Source: Linderina pennispora (taxonomy: Eukaryota > Kickxellomycota > Kickxellomycetes > Kickxellales > Kickxellaceae). From it: a stretch of 64,000 nucleotides of DNA. The first letter of the stretch is position 1. Each line of letters begins with the position of its first letter. This document shows positions 11,357-20,998 of the stretch, piece by piece. The stretch lies in NCBI RefSeq assembly GCF_002104995.1, contig NW_024468255.1, forward strand, positions 930,001 through 994,000, in the 5' to 3' direction. The position numbers and the translations under genes were made by a program. Below the pieces are notes generated by a model, which did no database searches, had not been told where the DNA came from, and saw only the letters and a list, made by a program, of their open reading frames with translations.

Positions 11357-11475
11357 GGTTTCGATGTGAATAAAAAAAAAGCTGCGAGATGTGAAAAAAG
11401 GCAAGAAACTAAAATGCTAGTGCTTGTTGGCTAAAGAGGAGAGAAGAGCCTCTGCTGGGCCCTTGCTGACGCGCG

Positions 11476-11483
11476 TTTTATAG
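11476..11483 (-). promoter_or_regulatory. TATA box of GNA1
   Basis: CTATAAAA on the minus strand, about 120 bases upstream of the GNA1 start codon and with no competing gene nearby. Confidence 0.6.
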
Positions 11484-12503
11484 AGCCTCCGCCCCTGGAG
11501 CGCACCTGTGTCCTGTACGGGTTGGCGGTTCTTTCACGCGGGCCTAATTTCCCTCCTGTGCTTTATTTTGCGCGCTTTGTTTTAGAGGTCGCACGACCTT
11601 TTGCAAAACAACGGAAGTAGCCTGCGATAAAAATGTGTGGGGAGGAGACGGTCGATCATTGGCTCGTTATATGTAGAGCGTCGCTTGCCATTGGCTAGCA
11701 GCGGGCGATTCGCTCACGTGGCTGGTATCTTTGACCAGTGTGAACCGTGTCTGAAGACGCTTTGTGGGCCGCACCAGCAGTAGAGCTTCGCCCACGCTCT
11801 ATTTTTAGCATGTATCTTCCCGGCCACTGGCATCGATGATCAGCGATAGTCCACTGGAATGGGATCCAGGCAACGTCATTTGTCACTGCAGCAGGCAATG
11901 CAGCCTCGGGCTCCACTGAACAGAAAGGTAGGGCAGCCGCTGCAGAAGGGTGCCGCAGTGCCGCACCCCTGTCCCTGGCAGCGACACACCCCCAAAGTGA
12001 GACGCCCACGCTGCTGGTAGGAAACACCATGGGCGGTGGCCAGATACCATCACCACCGCAGCTGGCGCGATATCCCGACGAGGCGAGGGTTTCAGATATC
12101 CGCTGGTCTGGCTGCGCTGCTGAGCATATGCTGCAGGAAAACAGGACCGTGCCAGGATTCCGCAGTGCATGTGGCGGAGCTGCAGCGGCAGGATTAAATC
12201 ACCCTTTGGGCGAGTCAGCTGCCCGCATATGCGTTGCTCTTTGGCACAGCATTAGCGGCGGCATTGGCTTGGGCTACCCGCAGCTCCTGCGCCAGTGTGT
12301 GGGCAGCCAGAGAAAAGGTGTTGGCGCACGGCTGGCACTTGCTTTTGCACCTCTCCTCTGCATATTTCTGTTTTCTGCTCCTGCCTTTTTGCAGCCCTGC
12401 TCGCTTCTTGTTCTGCGGTACCACTCGCTGCACCCCTGGCTTTCTGTTTCTCTGCTGCTAGACATCAACCCGCTGCTATCCGCTCTGCCTCCTATTCCTA
12501 AAG
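11484..12503. other. Intergenic region between divergent GNA1 and yippee genes
   Basis: This is a roughly 1 kb shared upstream region. A long open frame crosses it on the plus strand (about 12029-13006), but it runs through the yippee exon in the wrong frame and through its intron. I therefore regard it as non-coding. No tRNA or repeat was recognised. Confidence 0.5.
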
Positions 12504-13278
12504 ATGGGGTACATGTACAAGGTGTTTCTGAAGGGCAAGGGCATATACGGCTGCTCACACTGTGGCACGCACTTTGTCGAGAAGGAGAAGATCCGGTCAA
12601 AGGTAGAGTGTGCTGCTTATACCATCCCGCTCTGCACTATTCGAGTGCGCTCTTCATCTGCGCTGTGCAATCAACGTGTATGAGGGCCATTTCCACAGCT
12701 GACCCGCCTCTCCCGCGTGGAAGCTGTCAGCCAACATTCGATGCACATCAATTTCTATTTTTTGCAACCTTGCCTGCGCGAGGCCGCCTCCCTTGGCTGC
12801 TGGTTGCACCACCACGCATACCACTTTTGCCGCCTTGCAAAGAATGCATCCCGCATGGCAGCAGGCCTGAGGCGCGCACACACTATCTGCCAAAGAAAAG
12901 CACTGGAAATACGACTCGCATTTTCGATTGCGACATCCCTCCCTTGCTGTTTGCCATTCATGCGCTATGGCCTTTCAGACCCGCCCACAGTGCCACCGCA
13001 AACTGACAACAGCCCCATCGGACTTGTAGGACTACACAGGCCAGCACGGTCGCGCCATCCTGTTTGACAAGCTGGTGAACGTTGTCGCTGGTGACGAGGA
13101 CGAGCGCAAAATGACAACCGGCGTGCATGTCGTCCAGGACATCACCTGCATGGAGTGCGAACAGTATGTCGGCTGGACCTACGTCAAAGCGTACTCGCCA
13201 GACCAAAAGTTCAAGGAAGGGAAGTTCATTCTGGAGAGGGCGCGCATTGTCGACGTAGCCCGAGATTGGAAGTACTAA
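12504..13278 (+). CDS. Yippee-like zinc-binding protein (two exons)
   Basis: The coding sequence is exon 12504-12602, intron 12603-13029 (phase 0, GTAGAG...TTGTAG), exon 13030-13278, giving 115 residues. Yippee proteins (YPEL/Moh1 family) are small zinc-binding beta-tent-fold proteins. They are linked in animals to the CTLH/GID ubiquitin ligase and cell-cycle structures; the role here is inferred. Two Cys pairs supply the zinc site: CSHC (residues 17-20) and CMEC in the second exon. Family blocks GQHGRAILFD, VVAGDEDERKMTTG, GWTYVKAYSP and KFKEGKFILERARI are all present. The splice joins SK to DYTGQHGRA exactly where the family is continuous. The 427-base intron is long compared with the other introns in the window. 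Confidence 0.9.
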
Positions 13279-13571
13279 CCCCTGTCTGTAATATTATTAT
13301 TTTGTTGCTGCATTACCTCTTCTCCACCTTTGTAACCTTTTTGCTTATCTACTAGCTGTTATTACTGACCTCTCCTCTACAGACATGCTGTCTTTCTCAA
13401 TCTCTTCTTGATCTTCCACCTCTATAGCCTGCTTCTTCTCTGTAACCCTCTCCAATAAACCTGAAACCCGCATTTTGCCGGCCAGCCCGGCTTCGGACTC
13501 TTGGCAGTGTAATCTGCACCGTGATTTCGGCCTGGTTTCTGGATTACCGGTAAATGAAAATTTTTTGGGCG

Positions 13572-13578
13572 TATAAAT
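13572..13578 (+). promoter_or_regulatory. TATA box of a short spliced transcript
   Basis: TATAAAT lies about 85-90 bases ahead of a GTAAGG/GTATGT donor-like sequence near 13663-13669. No long coding frame follows, which suggests a promoter for a short or non-coding transcript. Confidence 0.45.
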
Positions 13579-13604
13579 GAAGCCCCGATCCGCTGTCCGC
13601 CGCC

Positions 13605-13915
13605 GAATCCTGGTCCTTTCCTCTTCTCGCTCCCGCTACAAAGCTTTTCGTCTACTTCGCGGTAAGGTATGTCTCGCGCTGTCAGACGGTTTGCACGGCT
13701 ACGATGTGCTTATGATGAGGCTTTCTCCAAAAGGAGTTAGCGACTGTTATCCCTGACCGAGGTGTTTGCCCACGATGGCTTTCATGAATGCAGAGGACTT
13801 AATTTCTGAACTCTCCCAATTCCCGGCTGGTGAACTGTGTGAATTGGCTTTGGCACTAACTGCGACTCTATTTTTCTGTGCTGTAGGTAATGTCCAGGCT
13901 TAGCTTTCTCTCCAT
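13605..13915 (+). ncRNA. Candidate spliced non-coding or snoRNA host transcript
   Basis: Downstream of a TATA box there is a pyrimidine-rich leader, a donor-like site (GGTAAGGTATGT, about 13662-13673) and an acceptor with pyrimidine tract (TTTTTCTGTGCTGTAG, ending about 13886). The presumed second exon has only a nine-codon frame. Inside the intron is an ATGATGA (box C-like, about 13711), a CTGA (about 13753, D'-like) and a CTGA (about 13807, box D-like), in the order expected for a box C/D snoRNA. I could not find a convincing terminal stem or a certain rRNA guide match, so this is a candidate only. Confidence 0.27.
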
Positions 13916-14109
13916 GTAAAAATTCTGTGAATACATTCTCCACCTCAACCCCCTGAAGTGTGTGGCAGTGCGTGTTTCTGGCAAAGCTAGGCTAAGGGTG
14001 CACGCGAATACTCTGCTTCAATCATGTCCGGAGGGTGTGCATATTGATAGTATGTGAATTGTTTATTTACATGAATGATATGGAGGTGGTTGTTGCGGGC
14101 ACAGCCTGC

Positions 14110-14283
14110 TTAGCGGATGAAGGCGCGGGCCATGGTGGCGTCGGTCTGCTGCTTGCGCAGCTTGTCGAAGGCTGCCATCGGGTTGGTGCCGCGGAGCAGC
14201 TCGGCAGAGCCGCGGGGAGTGGCCGGGGCAGAGCTGGTCGGCGCAGCCTTGGTGGACTTGCGGAAGATCTTGGTGAAAGCCAT
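14110..14283 (-). CDS. 57-residue basic microprotein, copy 1
   Basis: I do not recognise the family. The protein starts MAFTKIFRKSTKAAPTSSAP and ends DKLRKQQTDATMARAFIR. It is basic (Lys/Arg rich), has no signal peptide or membrane span, and is probably partly disordered with a C-terminal helix. It is supported as a gene by a TATA box about 95 bases upstream of the ATG on the same strand and by an identical coding frame in the second copy at 28485-28658. Its length and composition resemble stress-type or nucleic-acid-associated microproteins, but no function can be assigned. In-frame overlap with longer open frames on the other strand is fortuitous. Confidence 0.6.
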   Translation of the reverse strand: MAFTKIFRKSTKAAPTSSAPATPRGSAELLRGTNPMAAFDKLRKQQTDATMARAFIR

Positions 14284-14377
14284 TGTAAGAGCTGTGTGCT
14301 GGGGCTGTGAGCAGTATTAGAGATGTAGAGACGTGTTTGAGTGTCGAGTCTCTTGGCCGGCTGCGCTGCCAGCTGTC

Positions 14378-14384
14378 TTTTATA
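14378..14384 (-). promoter_or_regulatory. TATA box of microprotein copy 1
   Basis: TATAAAA on the minus strand, at the position equivalent to that in the second copy (28384-28390). Confidence 0.6.
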
Positions 14385-14859
14385 CGGTGCTGCCGTAGCA
14401 CATTTCACCGTGCTAGATCCGCCAGAAATATGCCCTGGACGAACACGCTGCGGGCACGTTGAGGGCACGTTGGGCTGACGCCGGGCTGGCTCTGGGGGCT
14501 GTGCAGCCTGCTCCAAGAGGCAGCATTTGCTCCATATGGCAGGCAGCCTACGCAATGTTGGGGGCTACGCGGTGCAGCGGGCGGGTTGCCAATTTACTTT
14601 TGTTGGCGCCGGATCGGTGCTGCCGTCGCACTGGGCTGGCCTGAGCCCACAAATCCCCAGCGCTATTTTCTCACGCAAAGCACGACGGCGCTAAAAATAA
14701 TGCAGGGGCTTTCTAAACCCCTTCGCCGGCTCTTTGGGGACTTCTGGGGTGCCGTCGCCCGCACCTCCGCGCCCATGCTTTCCAGCCCAGTCCCAGAAAC
14801 ACAAATAGCACCAGCCCAACCGACCGCATTTTACTATTTCGACTAGCAACCGTGTCAGA

Positions 14860-15430
14860 CCCAGTTCTGTTGGGGCCTAAGCGCAATAGCTTTCTGTATA
14901 TGTCGATAGTGGTGCGATTGATACCCGGTGCCACGCTTTGCACCGAGAGCACGCTATGCATACACAAGAGCCGGATAAAAGACTGAGGCAACACACAGCA
15001 ATCGTTTAAAGCATGTGCCAGCGCCCGCGCTTTTCGGAATGTCCAGGAAATACCCACCTGCACACCCTATGAACACTCCTGTCCAGCCTGACCAGCAAAC
15101 GCGCTTGACTCGGGACTGGGTGCTTTGCCACGCACACGTGCCTGGCATGAACAGCATCCAGGCTGTCCTAAATGGGCCCATGGTATATCTGATGTGGGAC
15201 TCTGGTAAAGCTGTTGCTTTAATCTACAACCTTTTTGACCCCACTGGAGCGGTACACATTACCTGCACATCCCTGTCTGAAAAAGTAGCAGCAATTTAGT
15301 GCTGAGCGATTCGCACCCACAAACAAGTGGCCCATGCCCACTGGGGATATATTCTCTCCTTGATTTTTATTGCAATTTTCAATAATGCTGCCTCTGCTTA
15401 TCCATTCGTTACTACGTTTCCATACCTTCA
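14860..15430. other. Intergenic region upstream of MED1
   Basis: A small frame starting at 15039 (about 86 residues) has no recognisable domain and is probably chance. The 100 bases before MED1 are AT-rich and pyrimidine-rich, as expected for a promoter and leader. Confidence 0.4.
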
Positions 15431-17569
15431 ATGGCTGATAACCAGCAGGCCACACCAGCGCTGCCTCAGCCACAGCGCACTATCTCTGACGAGTTTCGTG
15501 AGATTCAGCATGTCATTTCGCAATTTCAGTCTCAGCTGGACAAGGCCGACGGGACCATCGGACTGCACCCGTTCGGGCCAGTGAACGCGAGCCAATCCAA
15601 GGAGATATTTAGACAGGCAGTAGGGCGGTTGCGGACCGCACTGACAACCTATCGTGACTCCACACTGACATCCTGGAGCGGGCTTCTGGCCAACAGTGCC
15701 AACGCGATGCAAATGCCAGACGGCAGCCCGAACCCACTGGCAACTGCGGTGCTAGGATCAACAAACAGGGCAATTGCGTCAGCCCAAGAGCTCAGCACCA
15801 TGCGCCAATCTACCGATGGCTTGCATGTCGACCTAGTCAAGTGCAAATCCATGCTGATGGACTCTGCGGCAGACGCGATCTCTACCGCGCTGGAGAGCGG
15901 GTTCAAGGGTGATGCTGATCTGCTGGTCGACCGGGCCAAGGCGCTGGCCAGCAAGCTTGGTCTGGCCAGCTATACTGACGAGCAGACAAACAACGGAACC
16001 AAGGTGACCACAGTGACCCTGGCCGGAGAGATCCTTGTTATCGATGTCGACCTCAGCGACAACGCCGATTTTCTCAAAGTCAAGGTGTCATACGCATCGG
16101 AAACAGAGCACGATGAGCGGATCGACGCACTGATGCTGTCCAAGCTGAAGAAACGCGACATCCATGGGTTTGAGCGGCTGATTGAGGAGATGGCCGAGCT
16201 GGATAAACTGACAAAGGTGCGCACACCAGCAAACTTTCTACACAACATGTTCGCAATGGTCGCGACCCTTAACGAGATCCAGAAGCAAGAGCTAGCGGCG
16301 CTGGACAGCGATGCCAAGCAGCTGCTTCGGTACGGATCGGGCATATCGCTGCCACACACGTGCCATGTCGGCTCATCGTCGCTGCTATATGTCCCTGCAG
16401 TGCTGAAGGCAGGGATATCGGGTGCTGCTTGGGCACAGCTGGCTACAAACACGTTCCCGAATATGGCGGTCTTTGACAAGTGCATCTGGCTGCACTTTGG
16501 CTGGGAGCCGACGCAACCACCGCAGTGCTTCTTGTCTGCGCTGTTCCAGCAGCACTGTCTGTCGCCAGAGTACATGATTGAGGACTCAGAGTCACATCGA
16601 GTGGCCAGCATCTCGCACCCAACGATCCACGGCCTGCAGCTCCGCTTCCTGGAGTTCATCCGGCGCCAGGCTAACCCTAGCCAAATGCAAGTAGACTCGG
16701 ATGCACAAAAGGCAGATTTTGACGACAAGTTTTGGGTCCCTTATCGCGTTGTGGCCAAGCTTGCGCCATCGATGCCAGCCTGTGCGCAGACTGTGCGCAA
16801 GCTGATGACTGCTGCCTGTCTGAGCCCAGAGACACAAGACACTGCCAGTGTTGCAGCAACCATGCAAGACTCACCACGGCTACTTGAGGACGCCCCAACG
16901 CTCGAATACCTGGTCTACCGCCACTCATGCAAGCAGGAAAGCGGTGGTGAGAGCGTCGGCTCCAAAGACCGGACACTGCCGAAGGTTGTGCACAACCTCG
17001 GTGGGGATCAGGTCACGGTTGAGATGGAGCCACCCCAGATCCGCGCGTGGTCTATCGAGCGCATTCCGCTTGACCACCTGCGCAGCGTCATCAGCATCGT
17101 ACCAATACTGCGTCGGCAGGCAGTGTTCAACGAGCTGCTCTCCAGCTGCTTCTCTCAGCAGCATGATGTTGATAGCGGTAGCGATGAGCTTTCTTCTACC
17201 ATCCACATCTCGGCCCGTGCCTTTGCCAGCGACCCGTTCCGTATCGATTTTGTCATTCGCAAGGCGCCTGGGCAAGAGGAGGCAGCACACGAGGAGAAGC
17301 GTGCAAGGGTTGACGATATGGCGCCCGAACCATCCGCTGCCAGCCAGCCAACTGGTGTAGTCCTCAAGGTCGCAGAGTATACAGGCGACATTCAGGGCTG
17401 GACACACCAGGACCTTGGGATTTCCCCCACTGCCGACATGGCAGCCTCCCTCGGCACCGTCGCACCAGACAGCCTCACTGCGCAGACCGCGAATGCTGCG
17501 CTGTCCAAGGTCGCTAACCTGAGCCACAGCATCCCAATGATTGCCAGCTGGCTGAACATGAAGCAGTGA
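15431..17569 (+). CDS. MED1: Mediator complex subunit 1 (MED1)
   Basis: The protein has 712 residues in one exon. Med1 is a middle-module subunit of Mediator, which bridges activators and RNA polymerase II. The N-terminal 90 residues contain a Gln-rich coiled-coil-like segment (FREIQHVISQFQSQLDKADG). The Med1 domain is seen at residues 150-300: RAKALASKLGLASYTDEQT, TLAGEILVIDVDLSDNADF, LKVKVSYASETEHDERIDAL and FERLIEEMAELDKLTK. A later MLPP/LP-type region contains SLPHTCHVGSSSLLYVPAV. The C-terminal third is less conserved and has an acidic-basic linker followed by hydrophobic helices. The start is the first ATG after an AT-rich leader (TCAATGGCT). It converges with the CDC27 gene, leaving 73 bases between stops. 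Confidence 0.82.
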   Translation: MADNQQATPALPQPQRTISDEFREIQHVISQFQSQLDKADGTIGLHPFGPVNASQSKEIFRQAVGRLRTALTTYRDSTLTSWSGLLANSANAMQMPDGSPNPLATAVLGSTNRAIASAQELSTMRQSTDGLHVDLVKCKSMLMDSAADAISTALESGFKGDADLLVDRAKALASKLGLASYTDEQTNNGTKVTTVTLAGEILVIDVDLSDNADFLKVKVSYASETEHDERIDALMLSKLKKRDIHGFERLIEEMAELDKLTKVRTPANFLHNMFAMVATLNEIQKQELAALDSDAKQLLRYGSGISLPHTCHVGSSSLLYVPAVLKAGISGAAWAQLATNTFPNMAVFDKCIWLHFGWEPTQPPQCFLSALFQQHCLSPEYMIEDSESHRVASISHPTIHGLQLRFLEFIRRQANPSQMQVDSDAQKADFDDKFWVPYRVVAKLAPSMPACAQTVRKLMTAACLSPETQDTASVAATMQDSPRLLEDAPTLEYLVYRHSCKQESGGESVGSKDRTLPKVVHNLGGDQVTVEMEPPQIRAWSIERIPLDHLRSVISIVPILRRQAVFNELLSSCFSQQHDVDSGSDELSSTIHISARAFASDPFRIDFVIRKAPGQEEAAHEEKRARVDDMAPEPSAASQPTGVVLKVAEYTGDIQGWTHQDLGISPTADMAASLGTVAPDSLTAQTANAALSKVANLSHSIPMIASWLNMKQ

Positions 17570-17642
17570 CGCTGCATGCACACATGTCGCCAGCAGCAAG
17601 TAGCTAGAGTTCATATTTATAGTTGTTGCACTGGTCAATTCA

Positions 17643-20642
17643 CTATTCGAGATCGAACCGCAGCACCCGGTCCACGCGATCGCTTGCATTGTCCAACGCC
17701 TGCCAGTCCTGTCGCCACTCCTGCTCTCCCCTTCGCCCAGCATACAGCGCAGGCGACTGGAAGTACGGGGAGCTGCCTTGGGACGTAGACACCATTGGGT
17801 CGTGCTCTGTGAACTTGTTGTCAGGAGTGCGGTCAGGTGCGGCTCCATGCTGGGAACCAGCAGCTGCATTCTGTGCACCGCTGCCGCCCTGCTCGTCAGG
17901 CGAATGGTGCTGGTACAGCGAGTCAAAGAGCTCGCGCACATTAGGCGCGTTCTCTGGTGCGATATCAAGCGCCCGTGTAAGGCAGGCAGCAGCCTCGCGG
18001 TATCTGCGCAGGTGAGTGTACGTTTGGCCCAGCAAAAACGGCACATTGAATTCATGTGGGCACCGGCGGAGGAGACACTCGAAGACTGCCGCCGCTTCGT
18101 CGTAGCGCTCGAGAATCATCAGAATGCGGGCGCGCTTGAACATGACAAAGTTCAGCGCGTGGTGCGATCCAAGCCCGCCCACTAGTATGCCTTGCTCCGT
18201 CGGCACAGCGCCAAGGCCGATATGGCCACGACCCTCCTCATCGACCTCTTTGCCCTTGCAGTTGCTGCCGACTGTCACTGGCTGCATCATGCACTCAATC
18301 CGCTCGTATGTCGCTAGCGCTTGCTGGTTGTCTTTGCGCGCCTCAAACACCGCAGCAGCGCTCTGCAGCAGGAGCGGATTCTGGCTGTTCAACGACAGGG
18401 CCCGCTTGAAATGGTACTCAGCCAAATCTACCTTCCCCAGCCGCAGATAGGCAGTGCCAAGGCCATGCCACGCGTTGCAGTGCCTCGAGTCGACACGCAC
18501 TGCAGTCCGGAACGACTGTTGCGCTTGGTCCAGCTCATCGCTTGCCGTGCTCTCGTGCCCGCTCAGCGTATATGCGTACGCAAGCCCACCCTGACTGCCC
18601 GAGTCGACGCGTGGAGCAAGTGCCAGTCCTGGGCTTGGCTTGTACAACTGGATACTGCGCCGAAGGCTCTTCAGTGCCGATTGACGGTCGCCGTCGAGCG
18701 AAAAGCAATTGGCAACCGTGATCCAGGCCTCGGGACTCCATGTACGACCGATGGAAATCATGTCGTGAGCAAGCTGTGCCAGCGATTCCTCGCGTTTCAT
18801 GTGCCACAGCAGAGTTGAGTATATGTCCATGTCACGAACACGATGGGGGGCAATATGGTGGCCGCTCGAAAACGCCCGGTGTGCTTCTGGAAAGCGCCCG
18901 GCCTCAAAGCAGATGCGACCAAGCAAGCAGAGACCCAGTGCAGAGTTCTGCAGCTCTGCCGGTAACCGCGAGAAAGACTGGATTGCGTCATATGTCCTGT
19001 ACGCCATTGCATTGGAATAGATCTGGCTACTGGCCACCACTAACTGGAACATGTGTGCCAGTGCAGCCTTCTGCTCGCGAATTTGGGATGCTCTGCTTTT
19101 GCTTGATGCAGTCACAGGCTCGCACATTTGGTCCAGCGATATCGATTTTACCATTGCTCCGTTGCGTGTGCGCTTCTTCTCATGAGCCAGCGTGCTGGAG
19201 TCCTTCGAGCGGGATGCCCTTGTCGATGCCGACGCCGGTGCCAATGCCGGTACTGATGCAGATGCAGATGCAGCCGGTCGTGACGCCTGCCCACGGGCCA
19301 ATATTGTCGGTCCTCTCAATGACAACGATGCATTGCTTGTCGGCTGAATATGGTGCGACCGTGATCTGGTATTGGGGCCAGCTGGTATCGACGACATCGG
19401 TGTTTGTATATTTGCCCGTGTGCGGGCCTGAATATCGGCTGTTGATTGCGTACCAGACTGCCTATACCGTGCTGAAGTGCCTTTTGTTGTCCTAGTCGCT
19501 GCACTGGGTCGCTTCAGCGCCCCTGATGGTATACCTGGAATTCCTGTATAACTTGTACGATTTGGGTGCACCCGTGTTAGTGGCTCAGACCCTGACTCTG
19601 CGAGCGACTGGGACGACTGCTCGGAGCTAGGCAGCAGTCCATCAGGTGAGAACCGATCAGCGCTGCCATCCAACAGCTGCACAAGCCGCTCTCCAGATCC
19701 CAAGTCGCAGACACGTCTGCATGCCGACCACAGCAAAGGGTTCCGTCTCACTGCCTCCAACGAGTGCTCCTCGCTCTGCGCGGTCCTGTTTGTCCGTAGA
19801 CACACCATGCCGAGCATATCACGAGTATCTGCTATTGTCGGCACAGCGTATATCGCGGCTTCACCAGTCACATCTGTTTGGATGTCCGCCCCAATAGAGC
19901 TGCCTGGCTGATCAGGCAGAAACACCAGCTTCAAGATGTCTACCAGCGATTCGAGGTTGTCCTCCGCCTCCTGCCACTTTTCGAGCCGTGTGCAAGCCAC
20001 TGACAGCAGCCATAATGAACATGCAAGTGCCTTTTTGGCTTTCAGCTGTGGTGAATCCTCGCGTCTACCCTGATGCTGCGCATTAGCCACACGACTCACC
20101 GATTCAGAGCTGCTGTCACACATGTCGATGATGAAGTCGATCTCAACTATCACCGGGCTGAGCAGCGCGTAGACAGCCGAAACCTCGCCCAGATGCCAAT
20201 GACACAGCGCCAGCCAGTATATGCTGCGCACGTCGAACATGTCTGTCCGCGGCTCTGTTGTCCGTTCACCCGTCTTCCCAACTGTCTGCTGAAGTATACT
20301 GCCAGCGATATCAACTACCTCCAGGTTATGAAACCATGAATGGTATGTTTCAGCTATATACAAGACCGAGTGTGGTTGCAGCAATGAGATTCCGCGCCAA
20401 ATTAGCGACTCGTAGTATAACCGGGCCGCTTCTGTTTGTGGCCGAGCAAGGTGAGGTATGGGTCGCACTGTTCTAGCCGATGTATGCAGCTGGTGCTGTC
20501 CCTGCTGCTTCTGCTGCGACAGCTGCGGTGGGGAGCTCGACCCTCGAGGAGTTGAGCTGTGTGGGCTGCGGGCTCTCGTGTGGGCGTTTCGCCTGCTCAT
20601 ATCTGGGTTTCTATTAAATGTGCTCCTGAGCTCGCTGAACAT
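17643..20642 (-). CDS. CDC27: Anaphase-promoting complex subunit 3 (CDC27)
   Basis: This is a 999-residue TPR protein of the anaphase-promoting complex, the ubiquitin ligase that drives the metaphase-anaphase transition. The N-terminal TPR block (residues 55-330) contains YYESLIWRGISLL and SIYWLALCHWHLGEV. A disordered Ser/Ala/Thr-rich linker (about 330-500) follows. The C-terminal TPR superhelix begins with the family-typical LCLLGRICFEAGRFPEAHRA, then RDMDIYSTLLWHM, WSPEAWITVANCFSLDGDR, NAWHGLGTAYLRLGKVDLAE and FLLGQTYTHLRRYREAAA. In the known complex this groove binds the Ile-Arg tails of coactivators. It is intronless and intact. The start at 20642 is the first ATG; a second in-frame ATG lies 14 codons in (MSRRNAH) and could be the true start. 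Confidence 0.92.
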   Translation of the reverse strand: MFSELRSTFNRNPDMSRRNAHTRARSPHSSTPRGSSSPPQLSQQKQQGQHQLHTSARTVRPIPHLARPQTEAARLYYESLIWRGISLLQPHSVLYIAETYHSWFHNLEVVDIAGSILQQTVGKTGERTTEPRTDMFDVRSIYWLALCHWHLGEVSAVYALLSPVIVEIDFIIDMCDSSSESVSRVANAQHQGRREDSPQLKAKKALACSLWLLSVACTRLEKWQEAEDNLESLVDILKLVFLPDQPGSSIGADIQTDVTGEAAIYAVPTIADTRDMLGMVCLRTNRTAQSEEHSLEAVRRNPLLWSACRRVCDLGSGERLVQLLDGSADRFSPDGLLPSSEQSSQSLAESGSEPLTRVHPNRTSYTGIPGIPSGALKRPSAATRTTKGTSARYRQSGTQSTADIQARTRANIQTPMSSIPAGPNTRSRSHHIQPTSNASLSLRGPTILARGQASRPAASASASVPALAPASASTRASRSKDSSTLAHEKKRTRNGAMVKSISLDQMCEPVTASSKSRASQIREQKAALAHMFQLVVASSQIYSNAMAYRTYDAIQSFSRLPAELQNSALGLCLLGRICFEAGRFPEAHRAFSSGHHIAPHRVRDMDIYSTLLWHMKREESLAQLAHDMISIGRTWSPEAWITVANCFSLDGDRQSALKSLRRSIQLYKPSPGLALAPRVDSGSQGGLAYAYTLSGHESTASDELDQAQQSFRTAVRVDSRHCNAWHGLGTAYLRLGKVDLAEYHFKRALSLNSQNPLLLQSAAAVFEARKDNQQALATYERIECMMQPVTVGSNCKGKEVDEEGRGHIGLGAVPTEQGILVGGLGSHHALNFVMFKRARILMILERYDEAAAVFECLLRRCPHEFNVPFLLGQTYTHLRRYREAAACLTRALDIAPENAPNVRELFDSLYQHHSPDEQGGSGAQNAAAGSQHGAAPDRTPDNKFTEHDPMVSTSQGSSPYFQSPALYAGRRGEQEWRQDWQALDNASDRVDRVLRFDLE

Positions 20643-20998
20643 TTACGCCCTAGTTCATTAGGATAATAATAGAAATGCTAGTAGAATGGAAAGTGGGAAA
20701 TGTGAATGGCAAAGAGGCATGCAAAAGCTTTAAAACAACTTTGCAGAGCGCAGTGATGGCTAAAACGCCAAAACGCGATCAAGCTGAACACTTGCGAGTC
20801 GATGAGCCGAGCCGAATCAAGCCTGGCTTGCATACACACATGCCTATGTTGGCCGCTGCGTTGCAAATCGAAGCGACGCACATCGACTAGCTGTGTAAAC
20901 AGCAGAGCTACTGGGTGCTGAGGCAATATTCTATGCCGAACATAGTATTTGTGATTCAAGGATAATGTTATAAAGGGCCATTACGGCGAACGATGAAG

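Larger units (their letters stand above)
14096..14859 (-). repeat. Inverted duplication, copy 1 (764 bp)
   Basis: The reverse complement of this interval matches 27910-28672 almost base for base, covering the promoter, TATA box and whole coding region of the 57-residue gene. Similarity stops sharply at both ends: upstream of TCTGACACGG and after GCAGGCTGTGCCCG. No terminal repeat or target-site duplication is obvious, so this looks like a segmental duplication rather than a transposon. Confidence 0.88.

Noticed and set aside
12029-13006. 325-codon plus-strand frame across the yippee gene
   Set aside because: It runs through the first yippee exon in another frame and through the intron; no domain is visible.
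15039-15299. Possible 86-residue gene upstream of MED1
   Set aside because: No domain, no duplicate copy, no clear promoter; it may be the MED1 upstream region only.
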